NCBI GenBank assembly: GCA_043228905.1
Contig: JBHGNT010000008.1
Location: 18,662,001 to 18,726,000 of the forward strand
From: Azolla caroliniana
Taxonomy: Eukaryota; Polypodiophyta
DNA length: 64,000 nt
Direction of reading: 5' to 3'
Shown here: piece by piece, positions 39,631 to 51,223 of the stretch
Position numbering within the stretch: the stretch's first letter is position 1
Layout: each line of letters opens with the position of its first letter
The notes under the pieces: generated by a model
Database searches by the model: none
What the model was told of the DNA's origin: nothing
The model's input: only the letters and a program-made list of their open reading frames with translations
Made by a program: the position numbers and the translations under genes

Positions 39631-39634
39631 AAAA

Positions 39635-40828
39635 GTTCAAACACACGCGAACATTTGCACATAATCATAGTGCTTGCAGTAGTACATTTCCATGAAAACC
39701 CATATCCATTCACGTGATACTTACATGCACAGTTACACATTTTGGCACTTCCAAATTTGAAACACCATTCCACAATGTTATACAGTGCACCCTATGCCTC
39801 AATGTCAACTTTTTATCCTTGGGATACAACATTGTGGTTTTCAGTAATGGAAATGGAGAATGGAGAATGCACGTATGGTTCATACTATGTATGCATAAGA
39901 GCATTTGATGTTCATAAGTCTGAAATTACCTTATACTAAATAATGAGTACAAAAGTATGGTAAATACCATACTTCGAGGGTGTTTACCATACTCGAATGA
40001 TATTGAAACCTACGAGAATGCAAATGCACGTATGGACAAAATAACGAAAAATTTGAAATCTCTGAGACATAAAGCTGAGATGTCTCCAGCCTTAGAAGAA
40101 CTAAGCTGACAAATCATGAATCATAGAACGCTTGAATGCTGGAAGGAATAAAGAAAATAAATAACTTGACTCCAAAGAAGTAGCGAGGAGACCAAAAAAA
40201 AAAAAAAAAAAAAACTCTAAAATCTTGCAGAAACCAGCAGAGGGGATTCGCGGAGTAATCTCGAGTCCTGCTGAGATGTCTGAGAGGTATTGGACGCTCA
40301 TGAAACTATTGGATTACTTACAAGCTCCGATTGATTGATCGATCTATCTTTCCTTTCCTTTCATCTTTCATTTCCTTTCATCTTCGATTTACGCGGACGA
40401 ATATACAGACAGATGCTAAGGAATCAGGTTTCGGAGGCAGAGCGAATCACAGCAGAAGAAGGGAAAGTTGAACAGAAACGGCAGGGGGAGCTTGGAAAAA
40501 GCATAGTGGTGGCGCAAACGGCGACAAAATCACAGAGATAGAGAAAGAGAGAGAGAGAGAGGATGGTACTTACCTGCAAAGGACGATGGATCGGAGACGC
40601 AGCCTGGCAAGGATCGGCGTGATATTATAGCAGCAGAAAGGGAACGGAATGGAAAAGGGAGGGGAAAGAGACAGAAGAAGAAGAAGAAGAAGAAGAAGCA
40701 TGTCCAAAAGACATACATACATACATACATACTCTACATACTTAACTTCTTCTGCTTCGCATGCGCGGCCTTCTCTGTCTCTCTGTCTGTCTGTCTCTGT
40801 CTGTTTGTCTGTCTGTGTCCGCATGCTT

Positions 40829-40867
<39 letters not shown>

Positions 40868-41082
40868 AAGCTCCCTGCATGTGAGCTCTTCCTTCCGCAC
40901 GTGCCGAACACACGAGGTGACGTCCGTCAGTTCGTCCGTCAGTCAGTCAGTCAATCAGTCCGTCAGTCAGTCCGTCAGTCAGTCAGTCCGTCAGTCAGTC
41001 CGTCAGTCCGTCCGTCAGTCAGTCAGTTCGTCAGTTCGTCCGTCCGTCAGTCTTCTTTCTTTCTTTCTTCCGTCTGTTTTTT
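39635..41082. repeat. Rearranged second copy of the actin promoter and leader
   Basis: Positions 39635-39860 match 545-765 in direct orientation. From about 39865 to 41082 the sequence is the reverse complement of about 2215 down to 768, with roughly 1727-2054 missing. The inverted part therefore holds the actin 5' UTR exon (donor TTTGCAG|GTAAGTACC at about 40575 on the minus strand), the start of the leader intron, and the promoter region including the GTCCGTCAGTCAG tract, here expanded to about 130 bases (40921-41050). The actin coding exons are absent. A poly(A) run marks 40196-40214. Confidence 0.85.
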
Positions 41083-41164
41083 GTGGAATCCCTCCCTTAG
41101 TCTCCTACTTTCTAATATGGCTTGTGTATGTTCTCGTGCTTTATATATATAGCATGAGTTTTTT

Positions 41165-41972
41165 GGCAATCGAAAACTGAACCGCAAAACCCAGGGCTGA
41201 ACGGCTTCAACGGTTTGGTTCCATTCGGTTCAAGTTCAGGTTTTTTTGTAAATGTTTCGGTTATGGTTCAGTTTGGGGGGGTTTATCTGTGATCGGTTCG
41301 AGCCTTTTATCTGTTAAAACGGTTTAAAAAATCCAAATTTTAACTTTTTTAGAACTCAAATGTTAATTTTTGAATTTTGACCTAACTTCAAAACTCAAAA
41401 CTGAACCGCGAAACCACGGTTTCACTAGAGTAGGGTTATAGTGAAAAACTTTAGTATATGCGGAACCACATTCAGCCAAATTTGGCTGCAATATGAGGTT
41501 TTTTACCGGCCCTAACAAGTATATATCCCCTTTTTCTGGGTGGTAGCCTAGCTTGTATCAAAGGTGTTGTTGGCAAAGGCTGAGAGTTGTTTTCATGGAT
41601 TATAATTAGCCTTATCTTGCAAAATGTGATTGCTTATATTTGGTCCTTTTTTGATGATATATATTTGTGGAGTGGTGACTATTATGTACAATTTGTATAT
41701 TGCCTTTGGTTATGTTAATTTTAATACCAATGGAGCATATTTTTTATGGGAAAAAAAAATCGCGGTTTTCATAGGTTAACAGTTTTAAGGTTTGAAAGTC
41801 TCTCAAAACCGTTTGGTTTTTGAGCTTGAATTTTTTTGTAACCGTTCAATTTAAGTATGTAGTTTTGATTTACAAAGTTTTGTGGTTCGATTCGGTTTAA
41901 GTTTCAATTTTTTTTAAACGGTTTGAGTTTGACACTTTGGAACTGAACCGAACCGTTGCCGATTGTTACCTC
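41165..41972. mobile_element. Relative of the AACAATCGGCAACGG element family
   Basis: The right end reads CCGAACCGTTGCCGATTGTTA, matching the end of the element at 57.0 kb. The left end contains GGCAATCGAAAACTGAACCGC, a weaker match. Interior segments with CGGTTCGG and GAACCGCGAAACCACGGT resemble the 57.0 kb element. At about 800 bases it is longer than that copy, with unrelated sequence at 41435-41755. No clean target duplication was found. Confidence 0.5.
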
Positions 41973-43240
41973 TCGCAAGAGGAGCCTTCGTTATATCTAT
42001 CAATCCATTTGCTATGGGAAGTGTGCTTCACATTCACGTCTTTTTCCCTCTTGTTTGGATTTTTTGTGTCTATCTGGTTGTCATTGCATCGGTGTTAATT
42101 AACCTTTTAGGGGAATCCTCGTTACTTAAAGTACAGTCATTTGTCTTCTTATCGAGATTCACGAGATCCTTCATGTCTTTCTTAGCCAGCCATGAGTGTG
42201 AGAGGAGGTATGTGTTCATGTTTATCTACTCATATATGTATATCATTCATGGAATCATTGTTGGGATTTTGAGGGAACTCACTGATTGCTAATTGCTAAT
42301 CCATTGAAAGATTTAGCATTCTATTTGTAGAAAGCTTTTGCTTCCTTCGGCATCGAATGTCTTGAAACGTTTCAGCTTTGACTAGAACAAACTTGAAGAA
42401 AGATCCTTGATCCAACTACTATAACACTCGTTCTTAGAAATGAAACTTCTCCATCAGTTTAATGTTGTATGTACTTTTTATCTTCTCCCTTTTCATGATC
42501 AATGTTCCTTTTATAGCTCCTATGACCGACATAAAATTTTGGAAAAGACATAGAATGCAAATGTTTTATATATAGGTGGAGTAAGGCTCAATGACAACTC
42601 ATATAAAACGCATACATTTCCTTGTACCAAACATGTCAATAAAGTGGCACAAATGATCAAATACCTCATTCCACTCCTCTTATTTCCACATTTGTTAGTG
42701 CCTAACATCGCACTTACTAATAGAAGTAAGATCATTTCATCATGAATTCCAATGAAAATAAGTCATCTTGATTTGAATCGCTCCGTTTATTTTTTACATG
42801 TTGTCGGCATCCCACTTGAACCTTCATTAGGCTCTTATACAACATCATGGCATGATCATCCCATGCTAGAGCAGTGGTGAGAGATGTGCATATGCACACC
42901 CACCTCCAATCCAAGCAAACAAGAAAACTTTCCACGAGGTTTTAGTTTTTTAGATACATAAGTGTTTGTCTATGCACATACCCCAATATCATGGGTTTGA
43001 CCCAAGAAAACAACTCACACACTTCGCGTCCTTTTCAATAATTAGACTATCCGAATTGTCAAATAACAATGGTGCCAAATGTGGCAATAATAAGAATGCA
43101 TGTTGGGAGACGTCAAATTTGTTCACGCGCAAGGCTTGCCACTTCCTTCACAAGATATTGAAAGCACGCACGTAAACTAGACCTGAAACATACCATATGT
43201 GAGGAGGTGGGGATATAAACCTAGATAATGCTTAGAAACG
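41973..43240. other. Spacer without recognised gene
   Basis: Only short open frames, with no family resemblance. One unit of the repeat that is arrayed at 43.25-43.65 kb occurs alone at about 42797-42840. Confidence 0.35.
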
Positions 43241-43249
43241 CGATGATTG

Positions 43250-43650
43250 TAGTTAGATAGTTCTTACATGCAGTCAACATCCTACTTGAACCTTCATCAT
43301 GCTTTGATGTAATATCAACCTAGATAGTTCTTACACGTTGGCATCCCCCTTGAACCTTCATCAGGTCATTCTAATACAATATCAAGCTAATATAGCACGA
43401 TGATTGTAGCTAGGTAGTTCTTACATCAACATGTTGCTAACATCCCACCCAAACCTTCATCAAGCTCCTATGCAATATCAAGCTAGATAGTTTGTACACA
43501 TTGTTGGCATCCCACTCGAACCTTCATCAGGCTGCGCGTGGATACAATATCAGGCTAAGGTAGCATGACGATTGTAGCTAGACACTGTAGTCAGGCAGTT
43601 CTTTTACACGTTGGTCGGCATCCCGCTCGAACCTTCACTGAGCTGCCACG
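43250..43650. repeat. Degenerate tandem repeat, five units
   Basis: Five units, 67 to 114 bases apart, each carry a version of GGCATCCCACTTGAACCTTC followed by ATCAGGCT, often preceded by TAGCTAG(G/A)TAGTTCTTACA. They start near 43267, 43334, 43421, 43496 and 43610. The variable spacing and divergence suggest an old satellite-like array. Confidence 0.7.
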
Positions 43651-43911
43651 ATACAACAACAGGCTTCGGAGAAAAAGGCGTGACAGGAACACCTTCGTAG
43701 GCCGCGTTGCCCATATGCCAAGAAATGGCCAGGTACGAGAACCACCGAGAGAACAACCAACCAACAAAAACACACACAAACTTTACTTGCATTCTCATGT
43801 GCTCTCTCTTTTGTGTCTCTATTTTCTCTTCATTCTTCTTCTTCTTCTTCTTCTACTACTAATAATACTACACACAAATAAAACCACACAACAAATCAAA
43901 TCAGCAAACAG

Positions 43912-44175
43912 ACGAAGAAGAAGAAGAAGAAGAAGAAGAAGAAATACAAGAAGCTGAAGAAGAAGAAGAAATACAAGAAACAGAAGAAGAAGCAGAAGAA
44001 GAAACAGAAGAAGCAGCAGAAGAAGAAGAAACAGAAGAAGCAGCAGCAGAAGAAGAAACAGAAGAAGCAGCAGCAGAAGAAGAAACAGAAGAAGCAGAAG
44101 AAGAAGAAGAAGAAGAAGAAGCAGAAGAAGAAGAAGAAGAAGAAGAAGAAGAAGAAGAAGAAGAAGAAGAAGAAG
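43912..44175. repeat. Long GAA/GCAGAA microsatellite
   Basis: More than 250 bases of GAAGAAGAA with interspersed GCAGAAGAA and ACAGAAGAA units end about 34 bases before the ATG of the hydroxyproline-rich-glycoprotein-family gene. The tract probably forms most of that gene's 5' UTR or core promoter. Long translated frames in it are artefacts of the repeat. Confidence 0.9.
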
Positions 44176-44208
44176 CATCTTGGCCGCACCATCGCCATCG
44201 CCATCGCC

Positions 44209-47200
44209 ATGGCCATGGCCGCCGCTGCAGAGCTCCCTCACGAGCCGCCCAGGGGGGGATGGCGCAGCTGCTGGGGCAGGCTCCACTGCTTCTCTCACAG
44301 GAAGAACAGAAGACCTAACCATCACCATCACCGCCTCCTGTCTTCTTCTTCCTCCTCCTCCTCTTCTTGTCCCCCCATCGCTTCTGCAATTCCTCCTCCT
44401 CCTCCTCCTGTCCTTCCCATCGCCGCCAATTCATTCTCTTCTTCTTCCTCCGCCTCTTCTCCCTTCGTCCTCGTCCCCCCTCCTTCTCCTTCTCCTTCTC
44501 CATCTCTCCAGAATCCCTCGCTTGCCATGGCTGCTTCCTCCTCCTCTCCTTCCTCTGCCCCTCCTGCTTCTGTCTACTCCTCCGCCATGAATTCTCGACC
44601 TTTCTACTTCGATTCCGTTCTCGTAACCCCTCCCCTCAACTCTACCTTCACCACCGAACCTACCACTCCTCTCTCTACCGCTCCCTTCACTCCGCCTCCC
44701 GAGCTTGCTCATCTCACCACGCCGCCATCACCAGAGCTCCCCTTTGCAGAGCTCTTTGCCGCAGAGCAGAAGGTCAATGGCGACCTTCATTTCAGGGCTT
44801 CTTCCAATTCGAATCTCGACCTTGTCTATCGTCTCTACCCCGTCTCTGCCATGGCAAATGGAGATACTCAAGAAACTGTCTCCTCAGAAGAGAATAACTA
44901 CTCCCCTTTGCCTCAAAGAGTTGCATTCTTTGAGAAGACTATGCTCATGGACCCTTCCGCTACTAGAGTGGCCTTCTCGGAGAAGAATATTCTGGTAGAT
45001 TCTGCTAGAACTAATCATCACACTTCATCTAATCCTCTGCAAGAAACAGATGTCCTTCTTCATCCTTCTTCTGCAGATCTCTGCAATGCTAAGCTGTTCT
45101 CCGAATCTCTTCTTCTTTCGGCAGATCTTGCCTCATCAGAGAGAGAATTGACAGGAAATTTCAGTAATTTGTATCCAAATGAAGTCTTTTTCCACAATAA
45201 ACACCCTTTCATGGAGCCTTCACATGAGTATTCAAGCTCCATTGTACATAAAAATGATAGCACCGTTCTTCCACACGAATTTCCAGAAGACCAAAGAATT
45301 AAAAAGCCCCTCTCCGAGAATACATGGAAGCTTCTTTACTCGGAGATAGAAACAGTAGAAAATTGCAGCAGTCTATGTCCAAATGAAGATTTCCCTGAGA
45401 AGAAGACAAAGAAGCAGGCTTTCATGGAACCATCACACGTGGATTCGATCTCCTCTTCTGTACAGGAGGGGCTTTCAAAGGCTTTGCAAGAAGACCAAAG
45501 AGCTGAGAAAGCTCCTTCAGAGAAGCCATGGAATCTTCGTAATGATAGCAGGGGAGAGTCAGAAAGTGGTACTTCTGCACAATCAGAAGAAGAAGAAGAA
45601 GAAGAAGAAGAAGATCAGAAGTCAGAGGTGGAAGGCAACATAAAAATGCATTCCTCTGTTAGAGGTTTAGAGTGCTTTATAGATAGTGTTATAACTGAAA
45701 CAAGAGATGATGGGGATGGAGAAGAAGATTGCCCTGAATCTAATGTCATGGCCTCAAAGCAGTGCAGAGATTTGTCTGAAGGTTCTCCTGATCAAACGAA
45801 AGACATGGCAAACATCTCAATTCAGAACAAGGAGAATTCAATTGATCGGGAGAGAAGGTTCAAGCAAATCATACATTGGTTGCAAATTGAAGTAAGTTCT
45901 CATCATCACGATGATAGTCTCATTTAATTTTTAGCATTGGATTCATTATTATTTGGATAAAGTAAGTGTTTGTCATTGTATGAATTAATGTATGTTTCTT
46001 GCCAGTCTGTTGATTCGTTAGACTCTAGTCATTCTAACTGACTGGTCAAGGCAACTGATTTATCGGCCTTTTGTTTGTAATTAATTAGTTAGGTTCATGT
46101 CGTCAACTGATTATATTTGCTCTTTTTGTAGACTATTCAGCTAGGCTCTCATAGTTAACGAATTTGTGACAATTTATTAGGCTGTTGTTGTTTGGTGTTT
46201 GTAAAATGAAGTGCTAAGTGTTCCCTTTTCTTTTCGTTTTGTATGCTTGCTTTTAGAGGGTCTAGGTTTAGGATTCAATAGCTAATTTCACCTGAATATA
46301 TGGTATCTTCTTCCTCAGCATGCAGTTAGAAAGATATCAAAACATTGTGAAAAAATGTCGAATTCTTTTTAACACTTTAAAGATTAACAATTGAGAAGAC
46401 AGTTTAAAGTTCGAAGCTTTGAGATTGACAAAACGAGAAAACAATTTAAAGTTTGATGCCTGGATGTTTGAAAGGATATATCAGAGAATTCAAATGATAA
46501 AACTGAATACTCTAGAATAAGAATCACTGGAGACATGGAGTCGAGAACAAAAAGAGGCTAAGTGCATACGACAAAGAAGTCCGAGAAGTGATTAAGCTTC
46601 CTGACCATAGGTATCATCAATCATGGATGTTGATCGTCTGCAAATAGGTCAACGATTCTTGTTTCATCCTCGTAAAAAAACAACTGCAAGTTTTGTATTG
46701 ATGAAGATGAGAACATTATTTACCCTTTCTAAACCAAGCAAGTTTGGTTTGTCTTCTTGTATACTACATGGCTATATGTATGAAGAACTTTATACCAGTG
46801 GACAACAGTTTTTGACCATAGTATCGATGATTTTCATGTTATGTGTCATCAGCGATTCCACTCTATAATCCATTAGAAGCTAATAGACTCATAGTGGATT
46901 CATCATGTTGAAAAGCTGTCGTAAAATGCCAGGCAAACAGAAGGAAGGTGATTATTCCCTGGCCTTCTTGATAATGAGGTCAACCCAATGTAACTTTTCT
47001 ATGTCCTTGAGGATGTTGCTCAAATGACAGCCGTAACCTGACTGACTAGAACAATTCGAGTAGTTAAGCTTTCATTGTATACAAGACATGCTGACTTTGT
47101 GTGGACGGTATGTAGTTGATCCTATGTGTTTATGGTATTTAATGGTAGAAACAATTCATCATAGTAAGCTGCGATTTTGGCATGGATGATAGCTATATAC

Positions 47201-48496
47201 ATTGGTTCAACATTTTCGTAGCCATGTTGAGTCGTAAGGACTTCTCTTCTTGCAGTTATTGAACAAGAAACATTGCACCAGATTTGAGCCCTCATTGTGC
47301 AAATTATAGTCTCAGTTTATAAGGGTTGAGGTTTTCTCTAATATATGAATATGCACATTGATAGCCAAACAGTTAGCCTAATCTTATTTATTATGGTCCT
47401 GATGCTTACTCTTGCTTCTACCTCATAAATTCTTTAAGTAGTTTTGGGCACTAATTACATAAAAAAGCTGCTACTTGATTGTTTTTAATGAGCTGTGCAA
47501 GCAGAAAAAGCTGAAAAGCTGTTTTTTTTGTCAGGTGCTGCTTCCTTGTTGTAGCAACCGCTTTTTTTTTATGTATGGTTATGTGTGTATCATGATTCAT
47601 GTATGGCCACTTGTTATTCACATTTTATTAATCTCCTTATTGTTTTTCATTAGGTAGTTTAGTGATAGTAAATAACTAATTAGGACCTGATTTATGCTTG
47701 TATACAGTTTGTTTTTTAATCTTAAAGAATCTTGTGTTATAATTTTCCATCTGCAATTTGCATGATTTTATTTATGTAGAGGTGCAAAGAAAAACTGTAG
47801 GCATTTCTTGATTAAAGAATCTTGTATCATAATTTTCCATCTGCAATTTGCATGATTTGATTTATGTAAAGGTGCAAAGAAAAACTGTAGGCATTTCTTG
47901 ATTAAAGAATCATGTATTATAATATCCATCTGCAAATTGCATGATTTTATTAATCTAGAGGTGCAAAGAAAAACCGCAGGCATTTCTTGACTCTATTGCA
48001 TCAGGCAGTTTCCATGATTCCATTGTTTGCCCAAGGATTCTGTTTTGTATTGTTTTTTGTTTCTCCTCGATTTTTTTATAAAAGCCCATAATGTTATTTC
48101 TAACCTCACATAACAGTTTGCCTATTTCAGCTTGCATGTTGCTGTGAATTTAAATCTTACATTATATTGCTGGTTTTACCTTTACAATAACATTCTTTTG
48201 GTGCCCTAAGTAGTAAAATAGTGTGGAAACTGATCCTTTCTGACATTGATGACATTATTTATCTTCTCTTTGTAGCTATGCCAATGTTCTTATATTGATA
48301 ATTTGCTGAACTCGTTTCCATTTGATTTGCTTTTCCTGATCAGGCGAAATCACAAGCAGAAAGCATTTTCAGACTCTCAGAAGAATTGTCATGCCAAGAA
48401 GCTGCTTTTCTTGATCTGCAAGAGCAACGTCTCGCTGATCTCGGCATTGATCTTCACAGCGTGAGCCGAGAATTATCGAGTACAGAAGTATCATAG
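44209..48496 (+). CDS. Hydroxyproline-rich glycoprotein family protein, 611 aa, two exons
   Basis: Resembles the plant protein family annotated as hydroxyproline-rich glycoprotein family (Arabidopsis At5g52430/At4g25620 type); its biochemical role is unknown. Exon 1 is 44209-45891 (561 codons) and exon 2 is 48344-48496 (50 codons plus stop); donor GAA|GTAAGT and acceptor GATCAG|GCG join in phase 0. The N terminus has a WGRLHCFSHRKNRR segment, then Ser-, Pro-rich stretches. Residues ~145-190 carry TTEPTTPLSTAPFTPPPELA and AHLTTPPSPELPFAEL, the family signature. An acidic Glu run (GAA repeat) lies at ~460-470. The C-terminal exon is a predicted helix (LSEELSCQEAAFLDLQEQRL). No signal peptide is seen, so it is probably intracellular despite the name. 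A second in-frame ATG follows two codons after the first; small exons could hide in the 2.45 kb intron. Confidence 0.85.
47724..47993. repeat. Three tandem copies of a 90-bp unit in an intron
   Basis: Copies start at about 47724, 47814 and 47904, exactly 90 bases apart. They share AAAGAATC, CCATCTGCAA, GGTGCAAAGAAAAAC and GGCATTTCTTGA. They lie in the intron of the hydroxyproline-rich-glycoprotein-family gene and have no coding role. Confidence 0.9.
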
Positions 48497-50350
48497 AAAA
48501 AGGAAGGAAAAAAGAAAATTGTGAAGAGAGAAAATGGCCATTTAAACCTGTGTCAAATCAAATTTTGTTGTGTAACCAAGAGAGGAAGAAAGAAAAAGAA
48601 GAAGATCTATTTTTCTCATAAGAATTTTGGGAAATGCGAGATCAATCAGCTTTTTCAACTTATGTCTCTTTCATGATTGATCTTAGGATTAGTTAGTCAC
48701 ACTCATAATTGTACTGAGAGTAGTGATTTGATTGTATTAAATGGGAAAACATTTGTTTGCCCCGTTGTCGAATCGAGCTCAAAAGCAAGACACCCTGAGA
48801 GGCATGTCCGAATATTCAGATAACATATTTCTGAAAAAAGTATATCCTTTGGAGGATTTGAATGCAATGATGCATTGTCTCAAAAAAGTATATCCTTGGG
48901 AGGAGGATTTGAATGCAATGCATTGTCTCGATACAGATATTCTGCAAGTAATTATTTGGATGTAATTCATTATTCCAAGGTAAATTCAGGAATTTTGTCT
49001 TTGCTTTCTCTTGCCATTTATGGCAAACTAGGAAATCATGATAAAATGCTGCAAAACCGATTAGAATTCAGAAGAAAATCTCTCTATGTAAAATGCGTGC
49101 TGAATTTTGTTCGGCTAGTAAATAGTTTGAATTTGCAAGCATAAAGAACTAGACCGGTGCTTTGTTGCCTCTTCCTTGACCACCGGAAACCATATTTTCT
49201 CTAGAAATTGAAGTTTTTTCGGCCATCAATATTATTTTAGTAATTATCATGATTAAATTCGGTCTTTGTTTTCTCTAGACATTTATGGCAAAATGGGAAA
49301 TCATGAGAAAATGATGCAAAACTGATTGGAAATTGGAAGAAAATCTCTCAATGTAAAATGCTTGCTGAATTTTGTTCGGTTAATAAATAGTTCAAATTTG
49401 CAAGCATAAAGAACTAGACCAGTGTTTCATTGCCTCTTGACTGCTGGAAACCATATTTTCTCTGGAAATCGAAGTTTTTTCGGCCAGGAATATTATTATC
49501 GTAAAGATGAAATTCTAAATCAACATATAGTCTGGACTCTGAACAGCAATATTAATGCCCACATTGAGATAAATCTTTTAAACTAGATTGAAGAAACAAG
49601 TCTTTAATGAAAAGAAAAGTTAAAATATTGTGGCTAGGTTATCATGGTTTTTTGCTCCTATCCTCACCCTAGTGCGTTGCCACATATGACAATAAATAGA
49701 GATAAAAAGGCATAAGATGCCCCAACATTTTCGTTTCCATGCTCCCATAGATCGATGAAGCAATTTATTGTTTATAGGTTCACGAGCGTACCTGGCTAAA
49801 TTGCTTCAATTTAGGCAAATATACAGACATGATGCTGTAGCAGAAAATTAAAAACTTGTGCTTTTTAACATGGGTTCGAATCTCGAGCAAAGGGATTCGA
49901 TGTATAAAAAATGATTCATCTGATCATGCACATTGATGCTTTCTATCAATTTGTATGCTACCACCCGAGGTTTGACAACATTAATAAAATGACACCAACA
50001 ACTACTACAATGAATGTTTTGCTAAGATTGTTGGCAAAAAAGATGGCTCATCAATGTGCAAATATCACTTGCACATTAAAGGTAGTGACCAAACGAAGGG
50101 AAATTTGCATAGATATTCTTATATACAACACGTGGGTATATTTAGAGTATATAGGTAGTTCAATGACACAAAAATCTTAATCAAGGCTTATCTATTGGAT
50201 TAATATGTATTCAGAACCAAGTTGATATAGGCTAATAATGAATCGAAGTTACTTCTAATTCTCCCAATTCATATTTTCATTCCAATTTCGCACTTCCTAA
50301 GTAGAGCCCATTTTGTCACAATAACAACACAAATTAAAAACATATGCATT
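48497..50350. repeat. Spacer with tandem duplications
   Basis: No gene was recognised after the presumed 3' UTR. A ~52-base unit (AAAAAAGTATATCCTT...GCATTGTCTC) is duplicated at about 48834-48885 and 48886-48930. A ~250-base block is duplicated at about 48992-49246 and 49258-49505; both copies share CATAAAGAACTAGACC and GAAGTTTTTTCGGCCA. The rest is plain AT-rich DNA. Confidence 0.6.
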
Positions 50351-50412
50351 GTGTGCTCCCTTGACCAGTACCATGATGGTGAATCGGTATGCCACAAAGA
50401 TAAGAAATATAT

Positions 50413-50785
50413 GAACCAATCATCTCAATTCGAAAGAGATTACGTCAAGTTATAAAATGAGAATCAGTGTTACCCAAGACACGTGACAAATTCAAAAGGT
50501 TATGTTAAAATAAGTGAATGTATGACTGGATTTTTTTGTCGCTATCCCTCGTTCAAAGAGAGGAGAGTCTCAATGACTATTTGTTCACCAGAACTAGAAG
50601 TCAAGATTATGGTCGAAAAGGATCCTGTGAAACTAGATATTGCTTGGTAGGGTTCGAACCAATCATCTCAATTCGAAAGAGATTACGTCAAGTTATAAAA
50701 TGAGAATCAGTGTTAGGCAATCCAAGACATGTGACAAATCCAAAAGGTTATGTTAAAATAACTGAATGTATGATTGGAATTTTGA
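50413..50785. repeat. Direct repeat pair of ~120 bp
   Basis: Positions about 50413-50530 and 50657-50785 share GAACCAATCATCTCAATTCG and TCAAGTTATAAAATGAGAAT almost unchanged, with the later part slightly diverged. The separation of about 244 bases suggests a tandem duplication with further change, or LTR-like ends of a very small element. Confidence 0.65.
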
Positions 50786-51077
50786 GTCCACATTTCACGA
50801 AGACTATCCAACGTCTATAAATTGTACAAGCAATCTTTCAAAACGTATCCATCCTTGTTCAAAAAGAATATAAACAATCGAGTTGCCCTTGATTGTTGTG
50901 TGGCACACAAATGTCGTTGATTCTATGTGACAAAGCACATGTCAGTTGAGACACAACATTTACCTTCCAAGGTGAGTCGAAGCATCTCTAATTAGGTGTG
51001 GTAAGGGACATCCTCGCTACACCACACTCCAACTTTTCCCCCCCATCATGCTTATAAATGAGCTTTAATATTTGTAG

Positions 51078-51223
51078 GTGAAGCCCCACATACGTAGCAT
51101 GCATCTTTTTCCTTTGAAATATCCATAAACATATTTTGTAATGAGTTTAGGTGAAGCCCCACATATGTAGCATGAATCCTTTGCCTTTGAAATATCCATA
51201 TGCATATTTTGTAGTGAGTTTTG
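51078..51223. repeat. 73-bp tandem duplication
   Basis: Two adjacent copies (51078-51150 and 51151-51223) share GTGAAGCCCCACATA, GTAGCATG and TTTGAAATATCCATA. No gene was recognised in the surrounding spacer (50.8-53.2 kb), which otherwise holds a CA run at about 52128-52150 and low-information AT-rich sequence. Confidence 0.8.

Noticed and set aside
41963-42292. 109-codon hydrophobic plus-strand frame
   Set aside because: No family resemblance, no splice context; hydrophobicity follows from T-rich sequence.
43819-44331. Long minus-strand leucine/phenylalanine open frames
   Set aside because: They are the antisense of the GAA microsatellite and of the start of the plus-strand gene.
46623-46868. 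81-codon frame inside the large intron of the hydroxyproline-rich-glycoprotein-family gene
   Set aside because: No recognisable domain and no supporting splice sites; most likely chance.
49780-49885. tRNA-like boxes (TGGCTAAATTG near 49795 and GGGTTCGAATCTC near 49872)
   Set aside because: Spacing is too long for a tRNA, and no acceptor stem or cloverleaf could be drawn.
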